The notes beneath the pieces are model-generated. The model saw only the letters and a list, made by a program, of their open reading frames with translations. It ran no database searches and had not been told where the DNA came from. A program made the translations under genes and the position numbers. 64,000 bases of DNA from Saccharomonospora cyanea NA-134 (GTDB lineage: Bacteria; Actinomycetota; Actinomycetes; Mycobacteriales; Pseudonocardiaceae): positions 5,297,340 to 5,361,339 of the forward strand of contig NZ_CM001440.1 of the NCBI RefSeq assembly GCF_000244975.1. The letters run 5' to 3'. Below, piece by piece: positions 17,405 through 25,368 of the stretch. Each line of letters starts with the position of its first letter. Position 1 is the first letter of the stretch.

Positions 17405-18748
17405 TCAGGCCCCCAGGAAGCCCTGGCCACACACGCGCACGACGTTGCCGTTGACGGCGGCCGACGCGGGGTTGGCGTACCAGGCGATGGTCTCGGCGAC
17501 GTCCACGGGCAGACCGCCCTGCGCGAGGCTGGAGAGCCGGCGGCCGAACTCCCGGATCATGATCGGCACCTTGGCGGTCATCTGGGTCTCGATGAAGCCC
17601 GGCGCCACGGCGTTGATCGTGCCGCCGCGTTCGGCCATCCGAGGTGCGGCCTCATCGATCATGCCGATGACACCGGCCTTGCTGGCCGCGTAGTTCGACT
17701 GCCCGACGTTGCCCGCGATACCGGCGATGGAGGACACGCCGACGATCCGGCCGTTCTCCCTGAGCACGTCGTCGGCGAGCAGCTTGTCGTTGACGGCGAG
17801 CTGGGCCGCGAGGTTCACGGTGAGCACCGAGTCCCAGGCGGACTCCGACATCTTCGCCAGCGTCTTGTCGCGGGTGATGCCCGCGTTGTGGACGACGATG
17901 TCGACGCCACCGTGCCGCTGGGTGAGGTGGTCGGCGAGTCGCTGCGGCGCGTCGGAGGCGGTGATGTCGAGTTGCAGCGCCGAGCCGCGCACACGGTTGG
18001 CCACGGCCGACAGCTCACCGCCCTGTGCGGGGATGTCGAGCGCCACGACGTGGGCGCCGTCGCGGGCCAGCACCTCCGCGATGGCCGCGCCGATACCCCG
18101 CGAGGCACCGGTGACCAGCGCGACCTTGCCGTCGAGCGGCTTGGCCCAGTCCGCCGGCGCCTGCGCGGTCTTCGTGCCCGCCGCACCGACGCGGATCACC
18201 TGGCCGTCGACGAACGCCGACTTCGCCGAGAGCAGGAACCGCATGGTCGACTCCGCCGCTTCCTCCGCGCCGTCGGCGACGTAGACGAGCTGGGAGGTGG
18301 CGCCACCCTTGAGTTCCTTGCCCACCGTGCGCGTGAAGCCTTCGAGCGCGCGCTGCGCGATGCGCTCGCGGCCCTCCACGAGTTCGGGCGGGGTGCCGAG
18401 CACGACCACGCGGCCGGACGGGGCGATGTCCCGGACGACCGGGTGGAAGAACGAGTACAGCTCGCGCAGCTGGGTCGGTTCGGTGATGCCGGTGGCGTCG
18501 AACACCAGTGCGCCGTAGCGCTTCCCGTCGGCCGGGGCGCGCACGATCTCGATGCCCGCCGCGTCGAGCTGGGCCGTGAGCGCCTTCTCCAGCCTGCCGT
18601 CCGGCGCCGCGCCCAGGAGTGCGGGACCATCGAGTGGCGGCTGGCCGGGACGGTAGCGCCGCAGCACGGGTGGTTTGGGCAGCCCCAGCTTCGACGTGAC
18701 GAACTTGCCGAGGGGTGTCGTGGTGAACTGCTGGTACTTGTCAGCCAT
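17405..18748 (-). CDS. fabG4: High-molecular-weight 3-oxoacyl reductase FabG4
   Basis: A 447-residue protein, about 200 residues longer than ordinary FabG. The N-terminal half is a flavodoxin-like domain without a complete cofactor motif. The C-terminal half is a classic SDR ketoreductase: TGASRGIGAA (about residues 216-225), NAGITRD, VSSIAG with the catalytic Ser, and YAASK with catalytic Tyr and Lys. This two-domain build is the hallmark of mycobacterial FabG4 (Rv0242c), an NADH-preferring ketoacyl-CoA reductase. RBS GGGAGG precedes ATG 18748. It is divergent from fadA2 across a 103-bp region with a perfect palindrome. Confidence 0.93.
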   Translation of the reverse strand: MADKYQQFTTTPLGKFVTSKLGLPKPPVLRRYRPGQPPLDGPALLGAAPDGRLEKALTAQLDAAGIEIVRAPADGKRYGALVFDATGITEPTQLRELYSFFHPVVRDIAPSGRVVVLGTPPELVEGRERIAQRALEGFTRTVGKELKGGATSQLVYVADGAEEAAESTMRFLLSAKSAFVDGQVIRVGAAGTKTAQAPADWAKPLDGKVALVTGASRGIGAAIAEVLARDGAHVVALDIPAQGGELSAVANRVRGSALQLDITASDAPQRLADHLTQRHGGVDIVVHNAGITRDKTLAKMSESAWDSVLTVNLAAQLAVNDKLLADDVLRENGRIVGVSSIAGIAGNVGQSNYAASKAGVIGMIDEAAPRMAERGGTINAVAPGFIETQMTAKVPIMIREFGRRLSSLAQGGLPVDVAETIAWYANPASAAVNGNVVRVCGQGFLGA

Positions 18749-18783
18749 CGGTTGCCTCCCGTGCCCAGTGTGCAGCGCCAGCC

Positions 18784-18805
18784 TAACCTACCGGCGAGTA
18801 GGTTA
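18784..18805. promoter_or_regulatory. Perfect palindromic operator between fabG4 and fadA2
   Basis: TAACCTAC (18784-18791) and GTAGGTTA (18798-18805) are exact inverted repeats with a 6-bp spacer CGGCGA. The layout fits a TetR-family dimer site. It lies centrally in the divergent promoter region, so one repressor could control both htdX-fabG4 and fadA2. The TetR gene at 14552 is the nearest candidate; its own upstream region has a similar half site (GTAGGTT near 14523). Confidence 0.7.
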
Positions 18806-18851
18806 CACTCTCGATGGGTTCCGAGAACGCTGACCAGGGAAGGCGAGAGCC

Positions 18852-20216
18852 ATGAGCCAAGCGCAGAAGTCCGGCCGGGCGCGATCGAGCCGGAACAAGG
18901 CAGTGCCCGCGTCGAAGTCCGCAGCGAAGCCCGAGTCGAACGCCCCCACGGTCCGCAGGGTCGCGATCGTCGGCGCGAACCGCATCCCCTTCGCCCGATC
19001 GAACGGCCCCTACGCCGACGCTTCCAACCAGGACATGCTCACCGCCGCTCTCGACGGTCTGGTCAGCCGGTTCTCCCTGCAGAACGAGCAGATCGGCGAG
19101 TTCGCCGCCGGTGCGGTACTGAAGCACTCACGGGACTTCAACCTCGCCCGCGAGGTGGTGCTGGGCAGTTCGCTCGCACCCACCACGCCCGCCTCCGACG
19201 TGCAGATGGCGTGCGGCACGGGCCTCCAGGCCATCGTGAACGTCGCCAACAAGATCGCGCTGGGGCAGCTCGACTCCGCCATCGCGGGTGGCGTGGACAC
19301 CACGAGCGACGCGCCTTTAGCGGTCAACGACCGGCTGCGCAGGTTGCTCGTGAAGTTCAACGCCGCGAAGTCGGCCGGGGAGCGCGCCAAGCTCCTCGCC
19401 AGGATCCGCCCCGGCCACCTCGTGCCGGAGATCCCGCGCAACGCCGAGCCGCGCACCGGGCTCTCGATGGGTGAGCACGCAGCCCTCACCGCCAAGGCGT
19501 GGGACATCTCGCGCGCCGACCAGGACGAGTTGACGGCCACGAGCCACCAGCGCCTCGCCGCCGCGTACGAGCGCGGGTTCTTCGACGACCTGCTCACCCC
19601 CTACCTCGGGCTGACCAGGGACCAGAACCTGCGCCCCGACTCGACGCCGGAGAAGCTGGCCAAGCTGAAGCCCGTCTTCGGGGGCCGCGAGGGCACGATG
19701 ACGGCGGGCAACTCGACACCGCTGTCCGACGGCGCGTCGGTGGTCCTGCTCGCCACGGAGGAGTGGGCGAAGGAACGCAACCTGCCCGTGCTGGCGTACC
19801 TGACGCTCTCGCAGACCGCCGCCGTGGACTACGTGCACGGTGACGAAGGCCTGCTCATGGCACCCGCGTACGCGGTGCCGCGCCTACTCGACAAGGCGGG
19901 CCTCGCCCTGGCCGACTTCGACTTCTACGAGATCCACGAGGCGTTCGCCTCACAGGTCCTCGCCACGCTCAAGGCCTGGGAGGACCCGGGGTTCGCCAAG
20001 GAGCGGCTGGGCCGGGACGAGCCGCTCGGCAGCATCGACCGGTCGAAACTCAACGTCAACGGCTCCTCGCTGGCGGCGGGACACCCCTTCGCGGCGACGG
20101 GCGGACGCATCGTCGGCACACTCGCGAAGCTGTTGGCGGAGAAGGGCTCGGGCCGCGGGCTGATCTCCATCTGCGCCGCAGGCGGTCAGGGCATCACCGC
20201 GATCCTGGAGCGCTGA
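18852..20216 (+). CDS. fadA2: Acetyl-CoA acyltransferase (thiolase) FadA2
   Basis: A 454-residue thiolase. A basic, disordered N-terminal tail of about 35 residues (rich in Lys, Ser and Ala) precedes the thiolase core, which begins RRVAIVGANRIPFAR. The acyl-accepting cysteine is Cys 121 in MACGTGLQ. The second catalytic set is present: NVNGSSLAAGHPFAATG (His) and CAAGGQG (Cys) at the C-terminus. It performs the thiolytic step of beta-oxidation or its reverse, paired with FabG4 and HtdX as a near-complete acyl-CoA cycle missing only the acyl-CoA dehydrogenase. RBS GGGAAGG precedes the ATG. Confidence 0.93.
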   Translation: MSQAQKSGRARSSRNKAVPASKSAAKPESNAPTVRRVAIVGANRIPFARSNGPYADASNQDMLTAALDGLVSRFSLQNEQIGEFAAGAVLKHSRDFNLAREVVLGSSLAPTTPASDVQMACGTGLQAIVNVANKIALGQLDSAIAGGVDTTSDAPLAVNDRLRRLLVKFNAAKSAGERAKLLARIRPGHLVPEIPRNAEPRTGLSMGEHAALTAKAWDISRADQDELTATSHQRLAAAYERGFFDDLLTPYLGLTRDQNLRPDSTPEKLAKLKPVFGGREGTMTAGNSTPLSDGASVVLLATEEWAKERNLPVLAYLTLSQTAAVDYVHGDEGLLMAPAYAVPRLLDKAGLALADFDFYEIHEAFASQVLATLKAWEDPGFAKERLGRDEPLGSIDRSKLNVNGSSLAAGHPFAATGGRIVGTLAKLLAEKGSGRGLISICAAGGQGITAILER

Positions 20217-20224
20217 CGAGGTCA

Positions 20225-20270
20225 CGTGAGGGCCGCCTTCCTCCGACGCGACGAAAAGGCGGCCCTCACG
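20225..20270 (+). terminator. Perfect 15-bp stem-loop after fadA2 (AAGGC palindrome family)
   Basis: CGTGAGGGCCGCCTT (20225-20239) pairs without mismatch with AAGGCGGCCCTCACG (20256-20270), with a 16-base loop. It starts 8 bp after the fadA2 stop. There is no long T run, but GC-rich stems alone serve as terminators in actinobacteria. Related palindromes occur at 28578, 40593 and 54724. Confidence 0.8.
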
Positions 20271-20338
20271 CAGGCGCCGCGCGATCAGCGCTGATCACAG
20301 ACCCGGCGAGTGTCGGCCCACGCTTCTAGGCTGACCGT

Positions 20339-21310
20339 ATGCCCCACACGGACGGCAATGTCGCCGTCCGCGCTCGTGGCCTGGTGAAGACCTACGGCTC
20401 CACGCGGGCGCTGGACGGTGTCGACCTCGACATCCCCACCGGACAGGTGCTCGGGCTACTCGGGCCCAACGGCGCGGGCAAGACCACCATGGTGCGCATC
20501 CTGACCACCCTGCTCAAACCCGACGCGGGGGAGGCGATGGTCGCGGGCCACGACGTGCTCACCGAGCCCGACGCCGTACGGCAGGCCATCGGCCTGTCGG
20601 GCCAGTACGCGGCCGTCGACGAGAACCTCACCGGCGCGGAGAACCTCTACATGATCGGCCGGTTGTACGGGCTGACCAAGCGGCGGGCCAAGGAGCGCTC
20701 CCGAGAGCTGCTCGACCGGTTCCAGCTCTCCGACGCCGCCGACCGGCCCGCCAAGGGTTACTCGGGCGGCATGCGACGGAGGCTGGACCTCGCCGGGGCG
20801 CTCGTGGCCCAGCCGAGGGTCGTGGTGCTCGACGAGCCGACCACCGGGCTCGACCCCCGCGGCAGGCTCGGCATGTGGGAGGTCATCGAACAGCTCGTCG
20901 CCACCGGCGCGACCGTGCTGCTCACCACCCAGTACCTGGAGGAGGCCGACCGGCTGGCCGACTCCATCGTGGTCATCGACCGGGGCAGGGTGATCGCGCG
21001 CGGCACCGCCGACGAGCTCAAGGGCCAGATCGGCGGCGAGCGGCTCGAACTCGTCGTGACCGATCACACCGACGTCGAGTCGGCTGCCCGCGTGCTGAAG
21101 GAGGTCGGCACGAGCGAACCCGTGGTCGACGGGCACGCGGGCAGCCTGTCGGTGTTCGTCGACACCGGGGCCTCCGCCCTGGTGGAGGCCCTGCGGCGGC
21201 TCGACTCGCGAGGCGTCACGATCGGTGACGTCGCGCTGCACCGCCCCACCCTGGACGACGTCTTCCTGTCGCTCACCGGACACGCCACCGAGGAGGACCC
21301 GGCACCATGA
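20339..21310 (+). CDS. ABC exporter ATP-binding protein (DrrA type)
   Basis: A 323-residue ATPase of the daunorubicin-resistance family. It shows Walker A GPNGAGKTT (residues about 42-50), Q-loop GLSGQYAAVDENLTG, signature YSGGMRRRLDLA, Walker B VVVLDEPTTGLD and the TQYLEEADRLAD switch region typical of DrrA. The C-terminal domain of about 80 residues is also DrrA-like. It pairs with the permease that starts inside its stop codon. ATG 20339 lies 6 nt after TAGGCT, a leaderless start. Substrate unknown; drugs or lipids are typical. Confidence 0.92.
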   Translation: MPHTDGNVAVRARGLVKTYGSTRALDGVDLDIPTGQVLGLLGPNGAGKTTMVRILTTLLKPDAGEAMVAGHDVLTEPDAVRQAIGLSGQYAAVDENLTGAENLYMIGRLYGLTKRRAKERSRELLDRFQLSDAADRPAKGYSGGMRRRLDLAGALVAQPRVVVLDEPTTGLDPRGRLGMWEVIEQLVATGATVLLTTQYLEEADRLADSIVVIDRGRVIARGTADELKGQIGGERLELVVTDHTDVESAARVLKEVGTSEPVVDGHAGSLSVFVDTGASALVEALRRLDSRGVTIGDVALHRPTLDDVFLSLTGHATEEDPAP

Positions 21311-22116
21311 ACGCCACCAAGGTCGTCTCCGACTCGGCCGTCATCACCTGGCGCAACGTGATGAACGTACGGCGGAACCCCGACTGGCTGCTGGGCGCCA
21401 CCGCGTTCCCGATCATGTTCGTGCTGCTGTTCGCCTACGTCTTCGGCGACGCCATCGGCGGTCCCGGTGGCGGTGGCGCGGAGTACCGCGAGTTCCTGAT
21501 CGCCGGGATCTTCGCGCAGACGGTCGCGTTCAACTCCTCCTACACCGTCATCGGGTTCGCCAACGACCTGCAGAAGGGCATCATCGACCGGTTCCGCTCA
21601 CTGCCCATGTCCCGGCTCGCGGTCCTGGTGGGACGCACCACCGCCGACCAGGTGCTCAGTGTGGTGGTGCTCGTCGTCATGACCGTGTGCGGGCTGCTCA
21701 TCGGCTGGCGCATCCACAGCGGGGTGTTCGACGCCGTGCTCGGCTACCTCATGATCCTGCTGTTCGCGTTCGCCATGTCCTGGATCGGCGCCTACATCGG
21801 GCTGGTGGCACGCAGCGTCGAGGTGGCCAACAGCGCGGGGCTGATCTGGATGTTCCCGCTGACGTTCATCTCGTCGGCGTTCGTGCCGCAGGAGAGCCTG
21901 CCCGGTGTGCTGGGCACCATCGCCGACTGGAACCCGTTCACAGCCGCCGTCAACGCGACCCGGGACCTGTTCGGCAACACGAGCCCGGCAGGCTGGCCGG
22001 AGCCCTCCGGCTGGCCCGCCGAGAACGCCGCCCTCTACGCGATCCTCAGTTGCGTCGCCATCGTCGCGATCTTCGCGCCGCTGGCCACCGCCCGGTACCG
22101 CCGGGCGTCCGCCTGA
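21307..22116 (+). CDS. ABC-2 type exporter permease (DrrB type)
   Basis: A 269-residue ABC-2 permease with six predicted TMs. The first starts after the short amphipathic N-terminus (NVMNVRRNPDWLLGATAFPIMFVLL), and the DrrB-like pattern FNSSYTVIGFANDLQKGIIDRFRSLPMSR lies in the second loop region. ATG 21307 overlaps the ATPase TGA by four bases (ATGA), a coupled operon. It is convergent with the DoxX gene, with only four bases between the stops. Confidence 0.9.
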   Translation: MNATKVVSDSAVITWRNVMNVRRNPDWLLGATAFPIMFVLLFAYVFGDAIGGPGGGGAEYREFLIAGIFAQTVAFNSSYTVIGFANDLQKGIIDRFRSLPMSRLAVLVGRTTADQVLSVVVLVVMTVCGLLIGWRIHSGVFDAVLGYLMILLFAFAMSWIGAYIGLVARSVEVANSAGLIWMFPLTFISSAFVPQESLPGVLGTIADWNPFTAAVNATRDLFGNTSPAGWPEPSGWPAENAALYAILSCVAIVAIFAPLATARYRRASA

Positions 22117-22120
22117 GCCG

Positions 22121-22873
22121 TCAGTGCGCCATCGACGACATGCGGCCGCGCTTGCGCTTGCCGCCTTTCGCGGACTTGGCGGCCTTCTTCATCGCCGCGG
22201 CCGAGGCGGGCAGGCTCACGGCCTTCGCCGCCTTGCCCTTGCCCTTCGCGGCACCCGCGACCATGCCCGTGGCCTTGCCCGCCTTGCCCGCCTTGCTGCT
22301 CGCCTTGGCGGCCTTGGCGGCCGCCTTCTCGGTGGCCATGCTCGTCTTCGTGGCCGCCATGCCGGCCCTGCGCTGCACGACACCCGCGGCACCCTGCACG
22401 TGGTGGCTCGCCTCCTCGGCCGCGTGACGCGCCCGCCAGCCGAGCGAGGGCTTGCCGCCCGTGTCGGCGACCGCCAGCATGAGCCCGCCCGCGAGCCCCG
22501 CGTTCTTGAGGAACTCGATGAGCTGCTGTTGCCGCTTCTCCGGGTCCTTCTCCTCCCAGAACGCGTGCGCGGCGAGCGTCGTCGGCACCAGGCTGCTCAG
22601 CAGCAGCGCCGACGCGACCCGGGGCAGGACCCCCAGCGAGAGCATGGCACCCGCGGCTATCTTCGTGATCGCGTCCACCTGCACCATCGTCACCGGGTCG
22701 CCCGGCAGCGACTCCGGGGACTCCCCGGTCTTGCGCCTGACGGTCTTGTCGGCGGCCTTGTCGAGGAACGGCTTGACGGCCTCGGCATGGCCTTCCTTCT
22801 GCCGCAGCGCGTTGACACCGCCCATGATGAAGATCGAGGCGAGGAGTGGGCGTGCCACCCGACGGAGAATCAT
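22121..22873 (-). CDS. DoxX-family membrane protein with histone-H1-like tail
   Basis: A 250-residue protein. Residues 1-145 are a DoxX domain: four predicted TMs starting RPLLASIFIMGGVNALRQ, with the motif VDAITKIAAGAMLSLGVLPR and a conserved FWEEKDPEKR loop. From about residue 165 to the end the composition changes sharply to Lys/Ala/Gly-rich repeats (AAAKAAKASSKAGKAGKA), like eukaryotic H1 or mycobacterial HupB/Lsr-type basic tails. RBS AAGGAGGTCGC is perfect for ATG 22873. DoxX proteins are linked to redox and membrane stress; the tail could bind DNA, RNA or anionic lipid, which is inference. Confidence 0.85.
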   Translation of the reverse strand: MILRRVARPLLASIFIMGGVNALRQKEGHAEAVKPFLDKAADKTVRRKTGESPESLPGDPVTMVQVDAITKIAAGAMLSLGVLPRVASALLLSSLVPTTLAAHAFWEEKDPEKRQQQLIEFLKNAGLAGGLMLAVADTGGKPSLGWRARHAAEEASHHVQGAAGVVQRRAGMAATKTSMATEKAAAKAAKASSKAGKAGKATGMVAGAAKGKGKAAKAVSLPASAAAMKKAAKSAKGGKRKRGRMSSMAH

Positions 22874-22943
22874 GCGACCTCCTTGTTGAAAGTCCGGTCT
22901 CTCAGGAACTCACCGTCAGGGAGCTACCCACTCCCGCCCGTCT

Positions 22944-24017
22944 TCATCCGTGCCTTCCCCGCAGGGGATACGATTTCGGCAGCTTGAAGCCCCGCTCCGC
23001 CACCACCTTTCGCAGCCGGTCCGGGTAGTCGGTGATGATCCCGTCCACCCCGTCGTCGATGAGCTTGTGCATGGTGGCCTCGTCGTTCACCGTCCACGGG
23101 ACGACCTTCAGGCCGGCCGCGTGGGCCTCGGCGACCAGCTCCTTCGTGGTGAACGGCACGTAGTCGTCGTCTCCCACGGCCCCGCCCTGGGGGTTGCCGT
23201 GCACGGGGGACAGTGCGGACGCACCGAACGACGCCACCGCCCTCACCGGACTGCCGTCGAAGTCGTCGATGTCGAGACCTCCGAGCCACGGTGACCTACC
23301 CGGCTGCCCGACCTGGAGGAACTCCGGCTGCGTCAGAGCCACCACGGGCAACCACGGCGCCTTCCGCCTCACCTGCATCAGCGCACCCCAGTCGAAGCTC
23401 TGGATCGTCACGTTACGGGCGAAGCCCGAGCGGGCGACCTCACGAACCACCCGGTCGACGAACTGCTCACGCGGCGCGGTCTCGTGGGGGGCGGCCGCCT
23501 CCACCTTGGTCTCGATGTTGAACCTGATCCGGTGAGCCCGGTGTTCGCGCGCGAGAGCGAACACCTCGGCCAGCGTCGGCATCCTGGCGCCGGGCGAGAG
23601 CTCCTGACCGGGGCGGTCCGGCAGTCGCTGCGAACCGCAGTCGAGCGTGCGCACCTGGGCGAACGTCAGGTCCTTGACGTAGGAGCCCACATACGGGTAC
23701 TGCGGGTCGCCGGGCCATGCCGGACGCGTGTCCCGGCACTTCACCGCGCTGATCTTCCGGTCGTGTGTGACGACGTCCCGGCCGTCGCGGGTGATCTGGA
23801 TGTCGAGCTCCAGGGTGGTCACTCCGAGCTCCATCGCACGGGAGAACGCGGCGAGCGTGCCCTCCACGGTGAGCCCGAGCCCGCCCCGGTGCGCCTGGAT
23901 GTCGAAACGGTGTGGTCCACCGCGGTGCGGGTGAGCGGCGGCGGGTGAGGCGAGCCCACCCGCGAGTAAGGCCACGAGGGCAGCCGCGAAGACAACGAGT
24001 CTGCGTCGTCGGATCAT
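22944..24017 (-). CDS. Secreted glycerophosphodiester phosphodiesterase
   Basis: A 357-residue exported GDPD-family enzyme that hydrolyses glycerophosphodiesters to glycerol-3-phosphate and an alcohol. A basic start (MIRRRRLVV) and a hydrophobic core ending ASPAAAHP form the signal peptide. Catalytic motifs are QAHRGG (His/Arg), EGTLAAF, LELDIQITRDG (Glu/Asp metal ligands) and VVTHDR (second His). The C-terminus contains VDGIITDYPDRL, the usual GDPD ending. Two ATGs at 24023 and 24017 follow GGGGAGG; the second has the better 9-nt spacing. The enzyme may supply phosphate or glycerol from teichoic acid or lipid head groups. Confidence 0.9.
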   Translation of the reverse strand: MIRRRRLVVFAAALVALLAGGLASPAAAHPHRGGPHRFDIQAHRGGLGLTVEGTLAAFSRAMELGVTTLELDIQITRDGRDVVTHDRKISAVKCRDTRPAWPGDPQYPYVGSYVKDLTFAQVRTLDCGSQRLPDRPGQELSPGARMPTLAEVFALAREHRAHRIRFNIETKVEAAAPHETAPREQFVDRVVREVARSGFARNVTIQSFDWGALMQVRRKAPWLPVVALTQPEFLQVGQPGRSPWLGGLDIDDFDGSPVRAVASFGASALSPVHGNPQGGAVGDDDYVPFTTKELVAEAHAAGLKVVPWTVNDEATMHKLIDDGVDGIITDYPDRLRKVVAERGFKLPKSYPLRGRHG

Positions 24018-24092
24018 GCGCATCAACCTCCCCACGCACCGTCGCACGACGAGGTGACGGGTGAACCAATTTCGTACGAACGCTCGTCGCCT

Positions 24093-25013
24093 TCAGTCCC
24101 GACCGTTCAACAGGAGCAACCGGGCATTGCGCACCGCCAACACTCCACGCCATTCCAGCTCCGCAGCGGGTCCGGGCGGCTCCCACGACAGTTCCCACCC
24201 ACCGTCGTCGGTCTGGGCCGCCTCACAGAAGTCGAGGTGCGCCTCGACGGCCGCTGCGGGGAACAGCGCACGACCGGGGTCGTCCGGCCGGGGTGCCACG
24301 TCGAGCGGCGTGACGCCGTACTTTTCGGCCGGATACAGGTTGAAGTGGGGGAGGTCCGCCAGTCGCGCCTGGACCACGTCGAGCTGCCGCGCCGCCCACC
24401 CCCTGTCGTCCACACCACCCAGGTAGGTCACGACGTTCAGCATCGAGTGACCGTCCCATTCGGTGAGCGACTCGATGCGGGACCGGCAGAACTCGTCGGC
24501 GGCGTCCAGCCACGGAGCCGTCATCCCCGCCTTGCGGAGCCTGGTCGCGATTCCCGCCGTCGGATTGAGACCCGCGGGGAACCGGCCGTCGCCCCAGTGG
24601 GCCGCACGGGGGAACTCCGCGACCGAATCGACGACGATCGGCACGCCGCCATCGGGCGTCGTCACCGACTCCAGGTACGGCACCAGGCTCCTGGCGAACG
24701 ACCGGCAGGCGGCGCGTACCTCGTCGACGTCTCCGGTCGGCGAGTCCAGCACCTGCTCCACCACGTCGAGCGCGAAATCGACGGCCAGTGGTTGGCTGGT
24801 GGGCGCCCGAACGTCCGGTTCGAGTGCGTGCCCGAGGCCACCGTCGGCGTTGCGGTGGCCTCGGAGCAGGTCGAGGACGGCCAGCGCCGCCTCGGGCCGG
24901 GCCACCTCGGTCAGCACCACCTCGGAAAGCCGCCGTTCCAGCGGGCGGGCGTGGGTGAGCAGGAAGGCACGGGCACGGTCGACACCGGAGCGCTTTGCGG
25001 ACATGCACGCCAT
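24093..25013 (-). CDS. Alpha/alpha-toroid (terpenoid-cyclase-like) hypothetical protein
   Basis: A 306-residue cytoplasmic protein with no signal peptide or TM. Repeated motifs such as GHRNADGGLGHALEPD, TTPDGGVPI and TDDGGWELSWEP resemble the QW-type repeats of prenyltransferase/squalene-cyclase toroids, but the DxDD catalytic motif of cyclases is not seen. The fold assignment is therefore moderate and an enzyme activity is not implied. ATG 25013 and ATG 25004 are both possible; the second gives MSAKRSGVDRARAFL, a more family-like start. It lies 75 bp upstream of the GDPD gene on the same strand. Confidence 0.7.
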   Translation of the reverse strand: MACMSAKRSGVDRARAFLLTHARPLERRLSEVVLTEVARPEAALAVLDLLRGHRNADGGLGHALEPDVRAPTSQPLAVDFALDVVEQVLDSPTGDVDEVRAACRSFARSLVPYLESVTTPDGGVPIVVDSVAEFPRAAHWGDGRFPAGLNPTAGIATRLRKAGMTAPWLDAADEFCRSRIESLTEWDGHSMLNVVTYLGGVDDRGWAARQLDVVQARLADLPHFNLYPAEKYGVTPLDVAPRPDDPGRALFPAAAVEAHLDFCEAAQTDDGGWELSWEPPGPAAELEWRGVLAVRNARLLLLNGRD

Positions 25014-25101
25014 GGTCGCGCGTATGTTCGACTCATGGCGGCGAAACCGGGGTTATACGTGGTTCATCCCATTCCAAGTAACCCACAAGTGTGATCCACA
25101 C

Positions 25102-25121
25102 TACATCTAGGTTTAGATGTA
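25102..25121. promoter_or_regulatory. Perfect 20-bp palindrome in divergent intergenic region
   Basis: TACATCTA (25102-25109) and TAGATGTA (25114-25121) are exact inverted repeats separated by GGTT. The only AT-rich part of the 355-bp gap surrounds it. TAGGTT (25108-25113), inside the palindrome, could be a -10 box on the + strand, so a bound repressor would block it. The sequence CACACTACATCTAG somewhat resembles actinobacterial NrdR boxes, but no ribonucleotide reductase gene is nearby. Confidence 0.6.
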
Positions 25122-25203
25122 ACGCGGCCGGACCCGGGGTCGATAGACCCGGTGACCCCGTGATGCTGGCGGACCCCCGACCTGGCAGCATCACGGGGTT
25201 TCC
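25122..25203 (+). ncRNA. Candidate small RNA or leader ending in a strong hairpin
   Basis: ACCCCGTGATGCTG (25155-25168) pairs perfectly with CAGCATCACGGGGT (25186-25199), followed by TT at 25200-25201. The 17-base loop and upstream repeats of GACCCGG (25130, 25146) make the whole segment structured. With the possible -10 box at 25108-25113, a transcript of about 80 nt would end here. There is no ORF in it. The next gene on this strand has its own leaderless promoter 150 bp downstream, so an independent small RNA or an orphan terminator are both possible. The rest of the gap (25204-25355) shows nothing distinctive. Confidence 0.35.
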
Positions 25204-25368
25204 AATGTCGTCCATGCCATTCCCGGGTCCGGACCTTTCCTGGGACCAGACCTTTCGCGGGCGTGTTCTCGTCCCGGTGTCGCCTCGTCACCGCACTTCT
25301 CAGGCCGCCCGACGAGAAGTGGTGCCGACTTCGAATGTCCGCATGATCCGCTCGGTAGAGTCGTCTCG

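Noticed and set aside
17030-19474. 814-codon + strand frame over htdX, fabG4 and the fadA2 start
   Set aside because: It spans three well-identified genes and a promoter; its composition is that of a shadow frame.
25102-25121. Confirmed NrdR box
   Set aside because: Only partial resemblance from memory, only one clear box instead of a pair, and no nrd gene in the window; kept as an unassigned palindrome.
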